Shown: piece by piece, positions 41,502 through 55,152 of the stretch
Layout of the letters: the number at the start of each line of letters is the position of its first letter
Position numbering within the stretch: position 1 is the stretch's first letter
From: Ctenosaura bakeri
Taxonomy: Eukaryota > Chordata > Lepidosauria > Squamata > Iguanidae
Reading direction: 5' to 3'
Length of the DNA: 64,000 nucleotides
Assembly (NCBI GenBank): GCA_948474755.1
Contig: CAOLHI010001804.1
Location: 558,001 to 622,000 of the forward strand
Position numbers and translations under genes: made by a program
The notes under the pieces: model-generated
The model's database searches: none
Seen by the model: the letters and a program-made list of their open reading frames with translations, nothing else
Told to the model about the DNA's origin: nothing

Positions 41502-44110
41502 TACAATCATAGAATTGGAAAAGATGACAGGGACCATCCAGACCAACCCCCTACCATGCAGGAACACACATCAAAGTACTCCTAACAGCTTATCCAGCCT
41601 CTGTTTAAAAACTTCAAAACAAGGAGACTCCACCACACTCTGAGGCAGTATATTCCACTGCTGAACAGCCCTCACTGTTAGCAGTTCAAGTGGAATCTCT
41701 TTTTCTGTAGTTTGAATCCATTGCTCCTTGTCCTAGTCTGTGGAGCAGTGGAAAACAAGCCTCTTCTCTCTTTGATATGACATCCTTTCAAATATTTAAA
41801 CATGGTTATCATGTCACCTCTTAACTTTCTCTTCTGTAGGATAAATATACCCAGCTCCGTAAGCCACTCCTCATAGCACATGGCTTTCAGACCCTTTACC
41901 ATTTTGGTCGCCCTCCTTTGGACACATTCCAGCTTGTCAATATCCTTTTTGGAATGAGGTGCTCAGAACTGGACACAGTATTTCAGATGAGGTCTGATCA
42001 AAGCAGAATAGAGTGGTACTGTAACTTTCCTTGATCTAGACACCATACTCCCGTTGATGCAACCAAGAATTATGTTTGCTTTATTGACTGCTGCATCACA
42101 CTGCTGACTCATGTTCAGCTTGTGGTCTAAGAAGACTTCTAGATCCCTTTCACATATACTGTTATCCAGCCACATGTCCCCCATCCTATATTTGTGCATT
42201 CTGTTTTTTCTACCTAAGTGTAGGACCCTACATTTCTCTCTGTTGAAATTCATTTTGTTAGTTTTGGCCCAGCTCTCCAATCTGTCAAGGTCATTTTGAA
42301 ATTTGATCCTGTCCTCTGGCATATTAGCAACACCTCCTAATTTGCCATCATCTGCAAATCTGATCAGCATGCTCTCTATTCTTTTATCCAAGATGTATAC
42401 CACTGGGTCCAGGACAGAACCCTGTGGTACCCCTACTAGTCACTTCTCTCCAGGATGAAGAGGCCATTGGTGAGCACCTTTTGGGTTCAGTCAGTCAACC
42501 AATTATAAATCCACCTAACAGTAGCACTGTCTAGCTCACATTTTACTAGCTTCTTTGCAAGAACGTCATGGGGAACTTTGTCAAAGGCCTTACTGAAGTC
42601 AAGAAATGCTATATCCACAGCATTCCCTGCATCTATGAAGGTTGTAATTCTATCATAAAAAGAGAAAAGATAAGTCTGGCATGACTTGTTTTTGAGAAAC
42701 CCATGTTGAATTTTAGTGATCACAGCACTGCTTTCTAAGTAATTACAAACTGACTGTTTAATTATCTGCTCTAGAGACTTTCCAGGTATTGACATCAGGC
42801 TGACTGGGCAATAATTATTTGGGTCTTCTTTTTTTCCTTTTTTGAAGATGAGGCCATTTGCTCTCCTCTAGTCTGCTGGGACTTCTCCTGTTCTCCAAGA
42901 ATCCTCAAAAGATTATCACTAGTGGTTCTAAAATTACTTCTGCCAGTTCTTTTAATATCCTTGGATGTAGTTCATCTGGCCCTGGAGACCTGAATTCATT
43001 TCGAGTAAACAAGTATTCCTATACTACTTCTCTACCTATACTGTGCTGAGTTTCCGCAGCTTCCCCACCTGCTCCTCACCCCTCAGGTTGAGTACTTTTG
43101 TCCTTTTGGGAGAAAAATTAGGCAAAGAAGATGTTGAGTAATTCTTTTTCTCTGCCCTCTGTTAGTACTTTGCCATCTTCTCCATGCAGCGACCCTATCA
43201 TCTCCCTGTTTTTCCTTTTGCTCAAGACATATCTAAAAAAGCCTTTTTTATTGTTTTTAATCTCCCTGGCAAGCCTGAGTTCATTCTGTGCTTTAGCTTT
43301 TCTGACCTTCCCCGTATATATCCCGGCTATTTGTTTGAATTCCTATTTGGTGATTTCCCCATTTCTACATTTCTTGTACACATTTCTTTTAACATTTAGC
43401 TGAATTTAGAGTTCCTTAGTAACCCATTCTGGTTTCTTTACACACCTCCCATTTTTCCTCCTTAATGGAGTAACTTTAAATTGTGCCTTCTGTATCTTAC
43501 TTTCAACAAACTACCATCATCATGAACTCTCTTCTCTTTAAGTATCCTTTACCATGGAATTTCAGCCAGCAATTCCGAGTTTACAGAAATCAGCTTTCTT
43601 AAAAGTCTAGAATGCGTGTCTGGCTATATTTGGCTTCCCCTTTCCACTGAATGACAAATTCTAATAGACCATGGCCACTCCCACCAAAGGATCCTGTCAC
43701 TTCCACCCCATTAACAAGGTAATCCCTGTTGGTTAGAATCAGATCTAAAATAGTTGATACCCTTGTTGCCTCTTCCACCATCTGGACAATGAAGTTGTCT
43801 GCAAGGCAAGTGAGGAAATTGTTGGGCCTTATGCTCTTGGCAGAGTTTGACTGCCAATATACATCAGGATAGTTGAAATCTCCCACTACTACTACATCTC
43901 TTCTTTCTGAATGTGAGCTCATCTGCTCCAGGAAGGCATAATGCAAATCCTCAGTCTGGCTTGGAGGGTGTAGTTGACCCCAACAATGACATCCCTATTG
44001 TTTCTCACCCCCTTAACCTAGATGCTCTCAACCTGGCTTTCTGGATTTATGTCATGGATCTCTTCACAGGTCCTTGACATATAAAGCTCCTCCTCCTCCT
44101 TTCTTGTTTG
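41502..44110 (-). mobile_element. CR1 LINE, decayed
   Basis: The plus strand begins atacaatcatagaattgg, the inverse of a CR1 3' end (one ATTCTATG-like unit left), and continues into the 3' UTR (accaaccccctaccatgcag, inverse). The minus strand then carries RT and, at 43599-43946, the endonuclease C-terminal half; weak CR1-like text continues to about 44110. ORF1 is missing. It lies in the same direction as CUL1, in the 5-kb intron between two coding exons. Confidence 0.88.
41678..43946 (-). pseudogene. CR1 ORF2 (endonuclease + RT), decayed
   Basis: Minus-strand order: 43946-43599 holds the endonuclease with VVVVGDFNYPDVYW and LADNFIVQMVEEATR. 42795-42487 holds RT motif A ([19 protein letters not shown]). 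42403-41963 holds the active site, IRFADDGKLGG, with both Asp kept, and LESWAKTNKMNFNREKCRVL. 41902-41678 holds the thumb (VKGLKAMCYEEWLTELG). The pieces lie in different frames with stops between them. The 42.4-43.4 kb linker region is most damaged. Confidence 0.82.
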
Positions 44111-45276
<1,166 letters not shown>

Positions 45277-45278
45277 TA

Positions 45279-45732
45279 CAGGTTGAGCATTCCTTATCCA
45301 AAATGCTTTGGACGAGAGGTGTTTTGGATTTCTGATTTTTCTGATTCTGGAATATGTGTATATATGTAATGAGATTATATACTGTTCTTTCGATGCAGGG
45401 CCTGCTCCTTCTCCTTTTGCTTTCTTCCAGTAGGAAACACAAGGGAATTACAGAGGCTCGCTGGGGACCATCCAAGCTCATGGCTTGCAAAGTCTCTTAG
45501 CTAGCTTGGTACCGTTTTCCCCCTCTCAGCTTGCTTGGGACCATGTGTGCTGCTTGCAGTCCAAAGCAAGGCTGGAGGGGGAAAAGGTTGCGAAGCTGAC
45601 AACTTTGCAAGCACCACACATGCTGCCAACTGAGCCCCACAATTCCCTCACATTCGCTAAAGGAAGAAGACTGAGTTCCACTTTTGAAAAGTTTCAGATT
45701 TTGAAGCATTTTTGATAAGGATACTCAACCTG
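45279..45732. mobile_element. Tc1/mariner-Tigger-like DNA element with TA duplication
   Basis: caggttgagcattccttatc at the left is inverted at the right (aaggatactcaacctg), followed by further pairing (caaaatgctt / aagcattttt). TA flanks both ends (45277-45278 and 45733-45734), the target duplication of this superfamily. 454 bp, no transposase. Inner text 'gtgttttggatttctgattt' matches the common 'cttatccaaaatgctt' class of vertebrate repeats. Confidence 0.85.
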
Positions 45733-45734
45733 TA

Positions 45735-47243
45735 TCTATTTTATGCTAATAAATAGAATCTTTACTGCATCGGTAACTGGAGCAACAGGAAACAACAATT
45801 CAAAAGCATACTGGTGGAAGTAATAATCTCTTTTTTAAAAGAAACCAGTTTGTATTTTTTTACAATTCACTGATGTTCAGTGCAATGTGTAAATTGCTAA
45901 AAATTCCATTTAGCAGTTTGCCAAAAACATGTATGGTAGGAACAGATCAGAATTTTGGGACTTTTATTGCAGAAGTCTAGCTATTACTAAATAATTTGTT
46001 TCTGAGCAGTCTCTGGATTAAACTAGGGATGCCAAAAACTGAAATTCAAAGCTTGAGATTTCTGAGATTGGCATCTCAACCAATAAAAAAGATACAATGC
46101 CAGTTCAAACATAATGCTGCAACACAGAGTTACATGCACTAGTAACAACAATGATCTTGTTCAAACACTCCTGCTCCCTTCTGGCTCAGACACTCCTCCT
46201 TCCCACATCCATTAAGGATAAGGAGATAAAAATCATACACTTCTGCTTTTAGACTAGCCATATTTTTTCTTTTGTCCCAACTGGGGAACTCAAACCATGA
46301 TTTGTTATCAAGTAAATGACATAATACAGTTTGGTCCTGGATTGTTCCAACAAATCACAGGTCAAGATCCACTTTAATGTTGGTGGTGTATAAAGTTCAT
46401 CAGTGCAATTATACAAAAGATCCATATGGAAGAGCCACAGCAGGTCAAGGAGGAATGACAGCATGATGGAGCTCTCCCTGTGCTCCTAACCAATAAGTGA
46501 CCTCTTGGGTAATAGGAGGAGTGAAGGTATACCCATGGCTGTCCAGTTGCCATTTTGAAGCCTAAAAAAACAAACCAGCTCACAAGAAGGTACTAGACAT
46601 ACAAATATGGGCAACATGTCACCTTTTAATGACAGCGTAAATCACAGAGAAGATTCAGGTCATAGTGCCTTGCCACCCCTAGTTTGGACACTATGAGAAA
46701 CTCTGGTTAGTTTAGAACAGGAAGTTAAAACTTTATAAGTGTTCTCTCCTCACAGTCATATGAAAGGAGAGTAAAAAGATAAGGGTTCATTAGCCTAGGA
46801 TCCACTTTTGCTCATGCACAAATATCTAATACCAAATACCTAAACTATGTCTTAGCATCATATTCCAGAACAGCAACTGTATGAAGCAGAAACCCAAGAC
46901 TGTTCCAAGGTCTGAGGGAGCAAGTCCCCAGCACATCTGGTAATTTAGAAATCAGTGTTCAAGGAAAGTGTATATGATATATCTTTTCCCTTATTCTGAT
47001 GAAGGCTCTATTCAGACTAACATCCAAGTACTCTGGGAAGACAACAGAGAAATGATTCAACTAGATGGGCAGGACCTGCTCAGCATTCCAAATTCTATTT
47101 CTTCTGTAGGTTTATGATATGGTAGATTAGCTTAAGTATGAGGCTGACATTATAGTGACACCACACCCATCTTGTTACAAACACACTGCTAGGCTATAAT
47201 GCCAGGGCTTTTAAAAATTCTACTAACAGAAAAAAAATCCAAC
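45735..47243. other. CUL1 intron sequence, no feature recognised
   Basis: No gene, exon or known repeat recognised. Small open frames near 46249-46583 have no domain. Confidence 0.5.
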
Positions 47244-47962
47244 TATAATTGGCCCTCCACATTCACAGGGGTTGGGGCATAGGGCCCTTGTGAAAGTGAA
47301 ATACCACAAATATCTTAAGCCACCTCCCAACATGAATCCAGACTCTTCTCCTGACAACAGCTCTAGCCTATCACTCCCTTTCCAACCTTGCCATCATGAT
47401 GCCTCAGCCAGATTTTAAACTCCTTCCCATCAACCTTAACCCTCAATCATCTTCCTCTCTGACTCCCGTCCTGCCAACAGTGCCAGCCCATCACTCCCTT
47501 TCCCATCATGCCATTATAATGCCTCAGCCAGATTTTAAACTCTTTCCCATCTGTCTAAGGCACTGCTGTGACAAGGTGGGAAAGAGAGTGACAGGCTGGC
47601 ACTTTTGGCAGGGCAGGGCAGGAAATGGAGAGGAGAATGATTGGGAAAGAAGGTTGAAGTGAAGGGATTTAAAATCTGGCTGAGGCATCACAATGGGAAA
47701 GGAAGTGATCAGCTGACACTGATAGAAGGTTAGGAGAGGGAGAAGAGGAGGATTGAGGATTAAGGTCAATGGGAAGGGGATTAAAATCTGGCTGAGGCAT
47801 CATGGTGGCAGGTAGGAAAGTGACTGAAGAGTGGCACTGTTGGCAGGTCAGGAGATGGACAGGAGGAGAGGCCAAGGAAGATGAGCTGGTCAAGCAGCAG
47901 CTACAAACTCACAATCAAATCTGCAAAAAAGTGACCTACAAATATGGAGGGTGGACTGTACT
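47244..47962. repeat. DNA element with four-copy direct and inverted internal repeat
   Basis: The left end ttggccctccacattcacag and the right end aatatggagggtggactgta are inverse-like, as in Tigger-derived repeats. Inside, gcctcagccagattttaaac occurs at 47401 and 47521 (period exactly 120) and its inverse occurs at about 47667-47686 and 47780-47798. Neighbouring text is repeated in the same way, giving a 4-unit palindrome of about 450 bp. Open frames here are artefacts of the repeat. Confidence 0.75.
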
Positions 47963-48721
<759 letters not shown>

Positions 48722-48904
48722 TTAAGGAATATAATAAAATAGCAGTCAAGTATGAAATTAATATGTAGCATTTATATAGGACTTAGAAATGGGCAAAGCC
48801 CCTAATATATGCTGGACAGGAGCCAGATTTAGTCATGTTTACAGTAGGCCCACTAAAATACATGATATCTGTTATTTTTGCAATATGAAAGGCTATTTAT
48901 TTAA

Positions 48905-50760
48905 TTTATTTTTTTTTAGTTATATGCCATCTTTTCTCCAAAGGTGTGACCCAAGGCAGCTTCCAAAAGATTAAAAAAAACATTAAAATCATATGAACAA
49001 TTAAAACATTAAAAGACATATAAAACTAACAACACATTTTTCAAAACAGCTAATAAATAAGTAAAAAGTCTCCAGCGCACCCATTAAGGCCTGTTTAAAA
49101 AGAAATATCTTTGCCTGCCTACAAAAGGAAAGAACGGGGAGGGCAGCCTAGTCTCCTATGGAAGAGAGTTCCATAGGGTGAGAGCTGCCACTGAGAAGGC
49201 TCTTTCCCATGTTCTTACTAGGCGAGCCTGGGATGTTGGTGGGACTGAGACAAAGCCTTCCCCTGCAGATCTCAGGGCTCTAGCAGGTTCATATAGGGAG
49301 ATATAGTCTTTCAAATAGTCCAGACTTAAGCCATTCTATAGGTCATGACCAACACTCTGAATTGTGCCCAGAACGAACAGTTAGCCAGTGAACCTGCTTT
49401 AACAAGGGAGTTATGTGTAACTGGCCCTGGTCAGCATCCTGGCTTCTTGCTTTGAACCTGAAGTTTCTGAACAGTTTCCAAAGGCTGTCCCACATAGAGC
49501 GAGTTACAATAGTCCAAGCAAAATGAAATCAAGGCATGTGTCACTGTAGCCAGATCTGACATCTCAAGGAACGGGCACAGCTGGTGCACAAGTTTTAACT
49601 GTGCAAATCCACTCCTCTCCACTGCTGAAACCTGGACATCCAGGCTCAAGAGCTGAGTCCAGGAGAATAGCAACGTTATGAGCCTGAGAGTTCAAGCGGA
49701 GTGTAACCTCATCCAGCACAGACAAAGTCCCTATTCCCTGATCTGCCTTTCGGCTGACCAGGAACACATCTGTCTTGTCTGAATTAGGCTTCAATTTGTT
49801 CGTCCTCATCCACTCCATTGCTGACAACAGACACTGGTTCAGCACTTACTTGGAATCAGCTAGAAAGGAGAGGCAGAGTTGGGTGTCATCAGCATATTAG
49901 CGACCCCAAACTCTAAAACTCTGGATGACCTCTCCCAGCGGTTTCATGTAGATGTTAAACAGCATGTGGGACAAAACAGAATCACGAGGGACCCCACAGG
50001 CCAACACCCAGGGAGTTAAACAGGAGTTCCCCCAGCATCACCTTCTGAGTTCTCCCGTCTAGGAATGACCAGAACCACTGAATAACAGTGCCCCCAAGTC
50101 CCATCCCAGAGAGTCAGCCCAGAAGGATATCATGGTCTACTGTATCAAAGGTCACTGAGAGGTCCAGCAGAACCAACAGGGACACACTCCTCCTGTCCAG
50201 TTCACCGCGCAGATCATCCACCAAGGTGACCAAAGCTGTCTCCATTCCATAACCAGGCCTGAAGCTAGATTGAAATGGATCTAGATAATCCATTTCATCC
50301 AGAAACCCTTGGAGCTGGGAAGCCACAACATGCTCTAGAATCTTGCCCAAAAATGGAATACAGGGAAATGGCCAAGAATTATTCAAAATAGTAGGATCCA
50401 GGGAGGTGTTTTTTAATAGTGGCCTCACCACAGCCTCTTTTAGGCATGCTGGAAACTTTCCTTGCTGCAGTGAGGCATTCACCACTACCCTTATACAGTC
50501 AACCAGTCCCTCTCCAGCTGCTCTCAAAAGCCAAAAGGGGCAAGGGTCCAGTATACATTTGGTGGCTCTCACTTCTCCAAGGATCCAGTCCTCAGGATGC
50601 ACTAGCTGAAATGAATCCAATAATACAGGACAAGAAAGTGCCAAGATTATATTCACTGGACCTGTCTCAGCATCCAAGTCAGAGTGAAACTGAGCGAATT
50701 TGTCTGCAAAGTGTCTTACAAATTCATCACAGGTAAATCAGTATGTTCATCCTTCCAATG
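48905..50760 (-). mobile_element. L2-type LINE, 3' half
   Basis: The minus strand ends in an L2-type 3' UTR (inverse text at 48925-49000, ctccaaaggtgtgacccaag gcagcttcc, followed by AT-rich tail). The RT lies upstream at 50114-50677 and the C-terminal region at 49431-49845 (LLSAMEWMRTNKLKPNSDKT). It starts around 50760 with HFADKFAQF-like text. In the intron upstream of the CUL1 exon, same direction as the gene. Confidence 0.85.
49431..50677 (-). pseudogene. L2 reverse transcriptase, decayed
   Basis: 50677-50114 (187 codons) carries the L2 RT fingers: ATKCILDPCPFWLLRAAGEG, VVRPLLKNTSLDPTILNN, MDYLDPFQSSFRPGYGMETA, and motif A region SLLVLLDLSVTFDTVDHDIL. The GDS-type motif B (GTPQGSVLS-like) and active site should lie at 49880-50000; readable only as broken text (SYADDTQLC-like near 49885). 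49845-49564 and 49673-49431 give the thumb region. Stops and shifts prevent a product. Confidence 0.8.
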
Positions 50761-51284
50761 CTGTGGAGGGGGCTGAAGGATACTAATCAAATGGATTCAA
50801 GGCAGAGACAAGATATGAACATGGAATTCCCCATGTAGAGCTCAGTCTTATCCACCAAACTGTGCCTGCTCTCAAATGTGCATAAAGAGAATGAGGGAGG
50901 GGGTTAGAATGGTTGCTCAGAGACGCACCCCAGCAGTTAGAATTCTTAAGACAGACAATGCTGGGGGGAAATAATCTTTTTTAGGAAGAGTGGATAAAGA
51001 GCTGCTGCTTTTACTATGCAACTGGAAATAATATATTAGAATTTTGTTGAGTGACTACCAGTGTGATAATTCTTTATACAGTATAAACATGAATAATGTC
51101 TCAGCCAATTTGTCAATAAAAACATGCTTAAAGAAAGCCTCCAAATTAACCAATTTCCTCTACAGAATCAGTGACTTTTGGCAGTTTGTGGCAGATTGCT
51201 CCAATTTACCTCTGCTGACCTAAAGACCAAGAAATTTTCTCACAATTCCAAATATATCTGGATGTCTCAGAAGGAACTGTTACG
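50761..51284. other. CUL1 intron sequence, no feature recognised
   Basis: Non-coding; no repeat could be assigned with confidence before L1 text begins near 51285. Confidence 0.5.
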
Positions 51285-51669
51285 GGGGTTTTATCAACTA
51301 GCTATAAGTAGCATTCTGAGACAAACAGGCTCCATGTGTAGATTAGGTGAAAAATTTATCTCAGCAGGTCAATCCAAGAAGAACTGAGTGGTCTTACATG
51401 TAAGACCAAAACTGTCCCCAAAACTGGTTGTGGTACATGATGAAGACAGATTTTTGGGAGTAGAAATTACAGTTAATGAGGATAAAAGTTTTGGTGGTGC
51501 GGGTGTATGTACCAATCCTACAAAGAACAATGCTAATTCAAAAACTGAATGATATGTTAACTGAAACATCTTCTGATAAGTGGTATCTAATGCAGGATTG
51601 GAATGGGGCTATGTCTCCTCAAACAGATTTCCTATAAAGGAGGTTAATAGATCTCAAGGTTGATACCAA

Positions 51670-52241
51670 ATGACTGCCCAGACAGTCCTAGCAGAACACG
51701 CTCATCAAGGAGCCCAGGACAAGTCTCAGAGGAGGCGAGTTCTGGTTGTTGGGGACTCTTTGCTCAGAGGAACCGAAACGGCCATTTGCAAACCGGACAA
51801 GCTCAATCGAGAGGTCTGTTGTCTTCCTGGGGCCAGGATCAACCACATAACAGAGAGGCTATCCAGGTTGGTCAAACCCACTGACCAGAAGCCCCTCGTT
51901 TTGGTTCATGTCGGAACCAAGGACACTGCGAGGAGCAGCTTTTACCACATCACAAAGGAATACGAGCTTATGGGGACCAAGTTTAAGGACCTTGGTGCGC
52001 AGGTGGTAATTTGTCCCTCCTCCCTCTTCAAGGATATGGCGCACATAGGGAAAGGGCAATAGCAGAAGTGAACAACTGGCTCCGCATGTTGTGCCGCCGG
52101 AAACGGTTTGGGTCTTTGGAACATGGCCTGAATTTCCATGAACATGGGCTTCTGGCGAGGGATGGGCTGCACCTCACAAAACTGGGCAGGAATGTTTTTG
52201 CAAACAGTCTTGCAAGAAGGATTAAGAGGTCTTTAAACTAA
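51670..52241 (+). pseudogene. CR1 ORF1 with SGNH esterase domain, frameshifted
   Basis: 51670-52062 shows block I as VVGDSLLRGTETAI (nucleophile Ser in GDS) and block III as HVGTKDTAR. A frameshift near 52040 leads to 52241, which has the Asp-His block as ARDGLHLTKLGRNVFANSL. SGNH esterases of CR1 ORF1 normally have GTND at block III, as in the copy near 7622. Here Asn is Lys. The zinc-finger/N-terminal part of ORF1 is absent. By family it binds RNA and hydrolyses lipid esters, role in retrotransposition unclear. Confidence 0.78.
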
Positions 52242-52340
52242 GTTCCCCTGGAGAGGGAGACAATATTATTCAGGGCAAGGACTCGGAGAGCGCAGGGGGA
52301 ATAGGCCCAAATTATACTGGACAAGTAGTACAAGCGGCCA

Positions 52341-55152
52341 TTGGCGGGAGGAGTAGAAACAATAGTACAGGACTTGCAGGAAGGGCCCGGGGACAAGTGT
52401 CTCTACACTAATGCACGGAGTATGAGAAACAAGCAGGATGAACTTGAACTCCTAGTACAACAAAATAAATACGATTTGATAGGCATCACTGAGACCTGGT
52501 GGGATGAGTCTCATGATTGGAACATAGGAATAGAGGGGTATAGGCTATTTTGTAAAAATAGACCAAACAAGAAAGGAGGAGGAGTAGCCTTGCATGTCAA
52601 GGATGTTTCCACCTGTGAAGAGATCCGGGACCTAAACCCAGAAAGCCAGGTTGAGAGCATTTGGGTAAGAATTAAGGCAGCGAGAAACAATAGGGATATT
52701 CTGGTGGGGGTTTACTACAGACCTCCAACCCAGGCTGAGGACTTGGATGATGCCTTCCTCAACCAAATGACTGCACATTCAAAGAAGAGAGATAAGTAAT
52801 AATAGGAGATTTCAATTACCCGGATATAAGCTGGCAGTCAAACTCTGCCAAGACAGCAAGGTCCAGCAAGTCTCTTGCTTGTCTTGCAGACAACTTCATG
52901 GTCCAGAAGGTGGAAGAGGCCACAAGGGGATCAAATATTCTAGATCTGATCCTGACCAACAGTGATGACCTTGTTAATGAGGTAGAAGTGGTTGGATCTT
53001 TAGGGGGGAGTGACCATGCCCTATTGGAATTTGGCATTCAGTGGGAAGGAGAAGATAAGGGTAGCCAGACACTCATCTTAGATTTTTAAAAAGCAGACTT
53101 CTGTAAACTTAGGGAGCTGCTGGCTGGAATTCCGTGGTCAGGAATAGTGAAAGGGAAAGGAGTTCAGGAGGCATGGGAGTTCCTTAAAGGGAGATACTGG
53201 AGGTACAGTCTAAAACTGTGCCAATAAGGAGGAAAAATGGAAGGTGTCTGAAGAAACCAGAATGGTTGACTAGAGAACTCTCAGCTGAGCTAAGTGTTAA
53301 GAGAAACATGTATAGGAAATGGAAGAAGGGGGAAACCACCAAAGAAGAAATTAAGCAAGTAGCCAGGAGATGTAGGGAGGTCAGAAAGGCTAAAGCACAG
53401 AATGAACTTAGGCTGGCCAGAGACAGTAAAAACAATAAAAAGGGCTTTTTTAAATATGTCCGCAGCAAAAGGAAAACGAAGGAGACAATAGGGTCGCTGC
53501 GCAGACAAGATGGCAAATTATTCACAGGGGGAAGAGAAAAGGCAGAACTACTTAACACCCTCTTTGCCTCAGTTTTTTTCCCAGAAGGATACGAGCACTC
53601 AACCTGTCGGTTGGGGAGCAGGTGAGGAAGCAGGGGAAATGCGGCACATAATAGGTAGAGAGGTGGTACAGGAATACCTGGCCAGACTGGATGAATTCAA
53701 GTCTCCAGGGCCAGATGAATTGCATCCTAGGATATTAAAAGAGCTGACAGAGGTCATTTGGAACCGCTTGCTATAATCTTTGGGAAATCTTGGAAGACAG
53801 GAGAAGTTCCAGCAGACTGGAAGAGAGCAAATGTTGTCCCCATCTTCAAGAAGGGAAAAAAAGAGGACCCAAATAATTATCGCCCAGTCAGCCTGACATC
53901 AGTACCCAGAAGGATCCTGGAGCAAATCATTAAGCAGTCAATTTCTAATCATTTAGAAAGTGACGTGGTAATCACGAGAAGTCAACATGGATTTCTCAAA
54001 AATAAGTCATGCCAGACTAATCTTATCTCTTTTTATGATAGAGTTACTAGCTTGATAGATGAAGGGAATGCTGTGGATGTAGCATACCTCGATTTCAGTA
54101 AGGCCTTCGACAAAGTTCCCCATGACATTCTTGCAACGAAGCTAGTAAAATGTGGGCTGGACAGGGCTACTGTTATTTGGATTTGTAATTGGTTGACCGA
54201 CCGAACCCAAAGGGTGATCACGAATGGCTGCTTTTCATCCTGGAGAGAAGTGACTAGCGGGGTGCCACAGGGTTCTGTCCTGGGCCCAGTGCTGTTCAAT
54301 ATTTTTATCAATGACTTGGATGAAGGAATAGAGGGCACGCTCATCAAATTTGCAGATGACACCAAATTGGGAGGGGTTGCAAATACGCCAGAGGACAGGA
54401 TCAAAATTCAAAATGACCTGAATAGATTGGAGAGCTGGGCCGAGGCGAACAAAATGAAATTCAACAGAGAGAAGTGCAAGGTCCTACACTTAGGTAGAAA
54501 AAATGGAATACAGAAATATAGGATGGGGGACACGTGGCTAGATAGCAGTACATGTGAAAGGGATCTAGGAGTCTTCATAGACCACAAGCTGAACATGAGT
54601 CAGCAGTGTGATGCGGCAGCCAAGAAAGCCAATGCAATTCTTGGATGTATCAATAGGAGTATGATGTCTAGATCGCGGGAGGTACTGGTACCGCTCTACT
54701 CTGCTTTGGTGAGACCTCATCTTGAATACTGTGTCCAGTTTTGGGCACCCCAATTCAAGAAGGATATTGACAAGCTGGAGCAGGTCCAGAGGAGGGCGAC
54801 CAAAACGGTGAGAGGCCTGGAAGCCATGCCCTATGACGAAAGACTTAGAGAGCTGGGTATGTTTAGTCTGCAGAAGAGAAGGTTAAGAGGGGACATGATA
54901 GCCATGTTTAAATATTTGAAGGGATGCCACGTAGAGGAAGGAGAGGGTTTGTTTTCTGCTGCTCCAGAGACCAGGACAAGGAGCAATGGATTCAAGCTGC
55001 AGGAAAGGAGATTCCACCTGAACCTCAGGAAGAACTTCCTGACAGTCAGGGCTGTCCAGCAGTGGAATCTGCTGCCTCGGAGTGTAGTGGAGTCTCCTTC
55101 CTTGGAGGTTTTTAAGCGGAGGCTTGATGGCCATCTGTCGAGAGTGCTTTGA
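52341..55152 (+). pseudogene. CR1 ORF2: AP-like endonuclease and reverse transcriptase
   Basis: 52341-52799 is the endonuclease N-half (TNARSMRNKQDELELLVQQN; ITETWWDESHDWN; VGVYYRPP). A frameshift at 52800 leads to GDFNYPDISWQSNSA and 52898-53089 (NILDLILTNSDDLVNEVEVV; GSDHALLEF, with the catalytic His). A stop at 53087 separates the linker (53218-53625). RT 53758-55152 is uninterrupted: motif [20 protein letters not shown], motif [21 protein letters not shown], active site [10 protein letters not shown], thumb [21 protein letters not shown]-terminus [20 protein letters not shown]. Few lesions, so a relatively recent insertion; at least three breaks make the whole ORF inactive. Confidence 0.88.
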
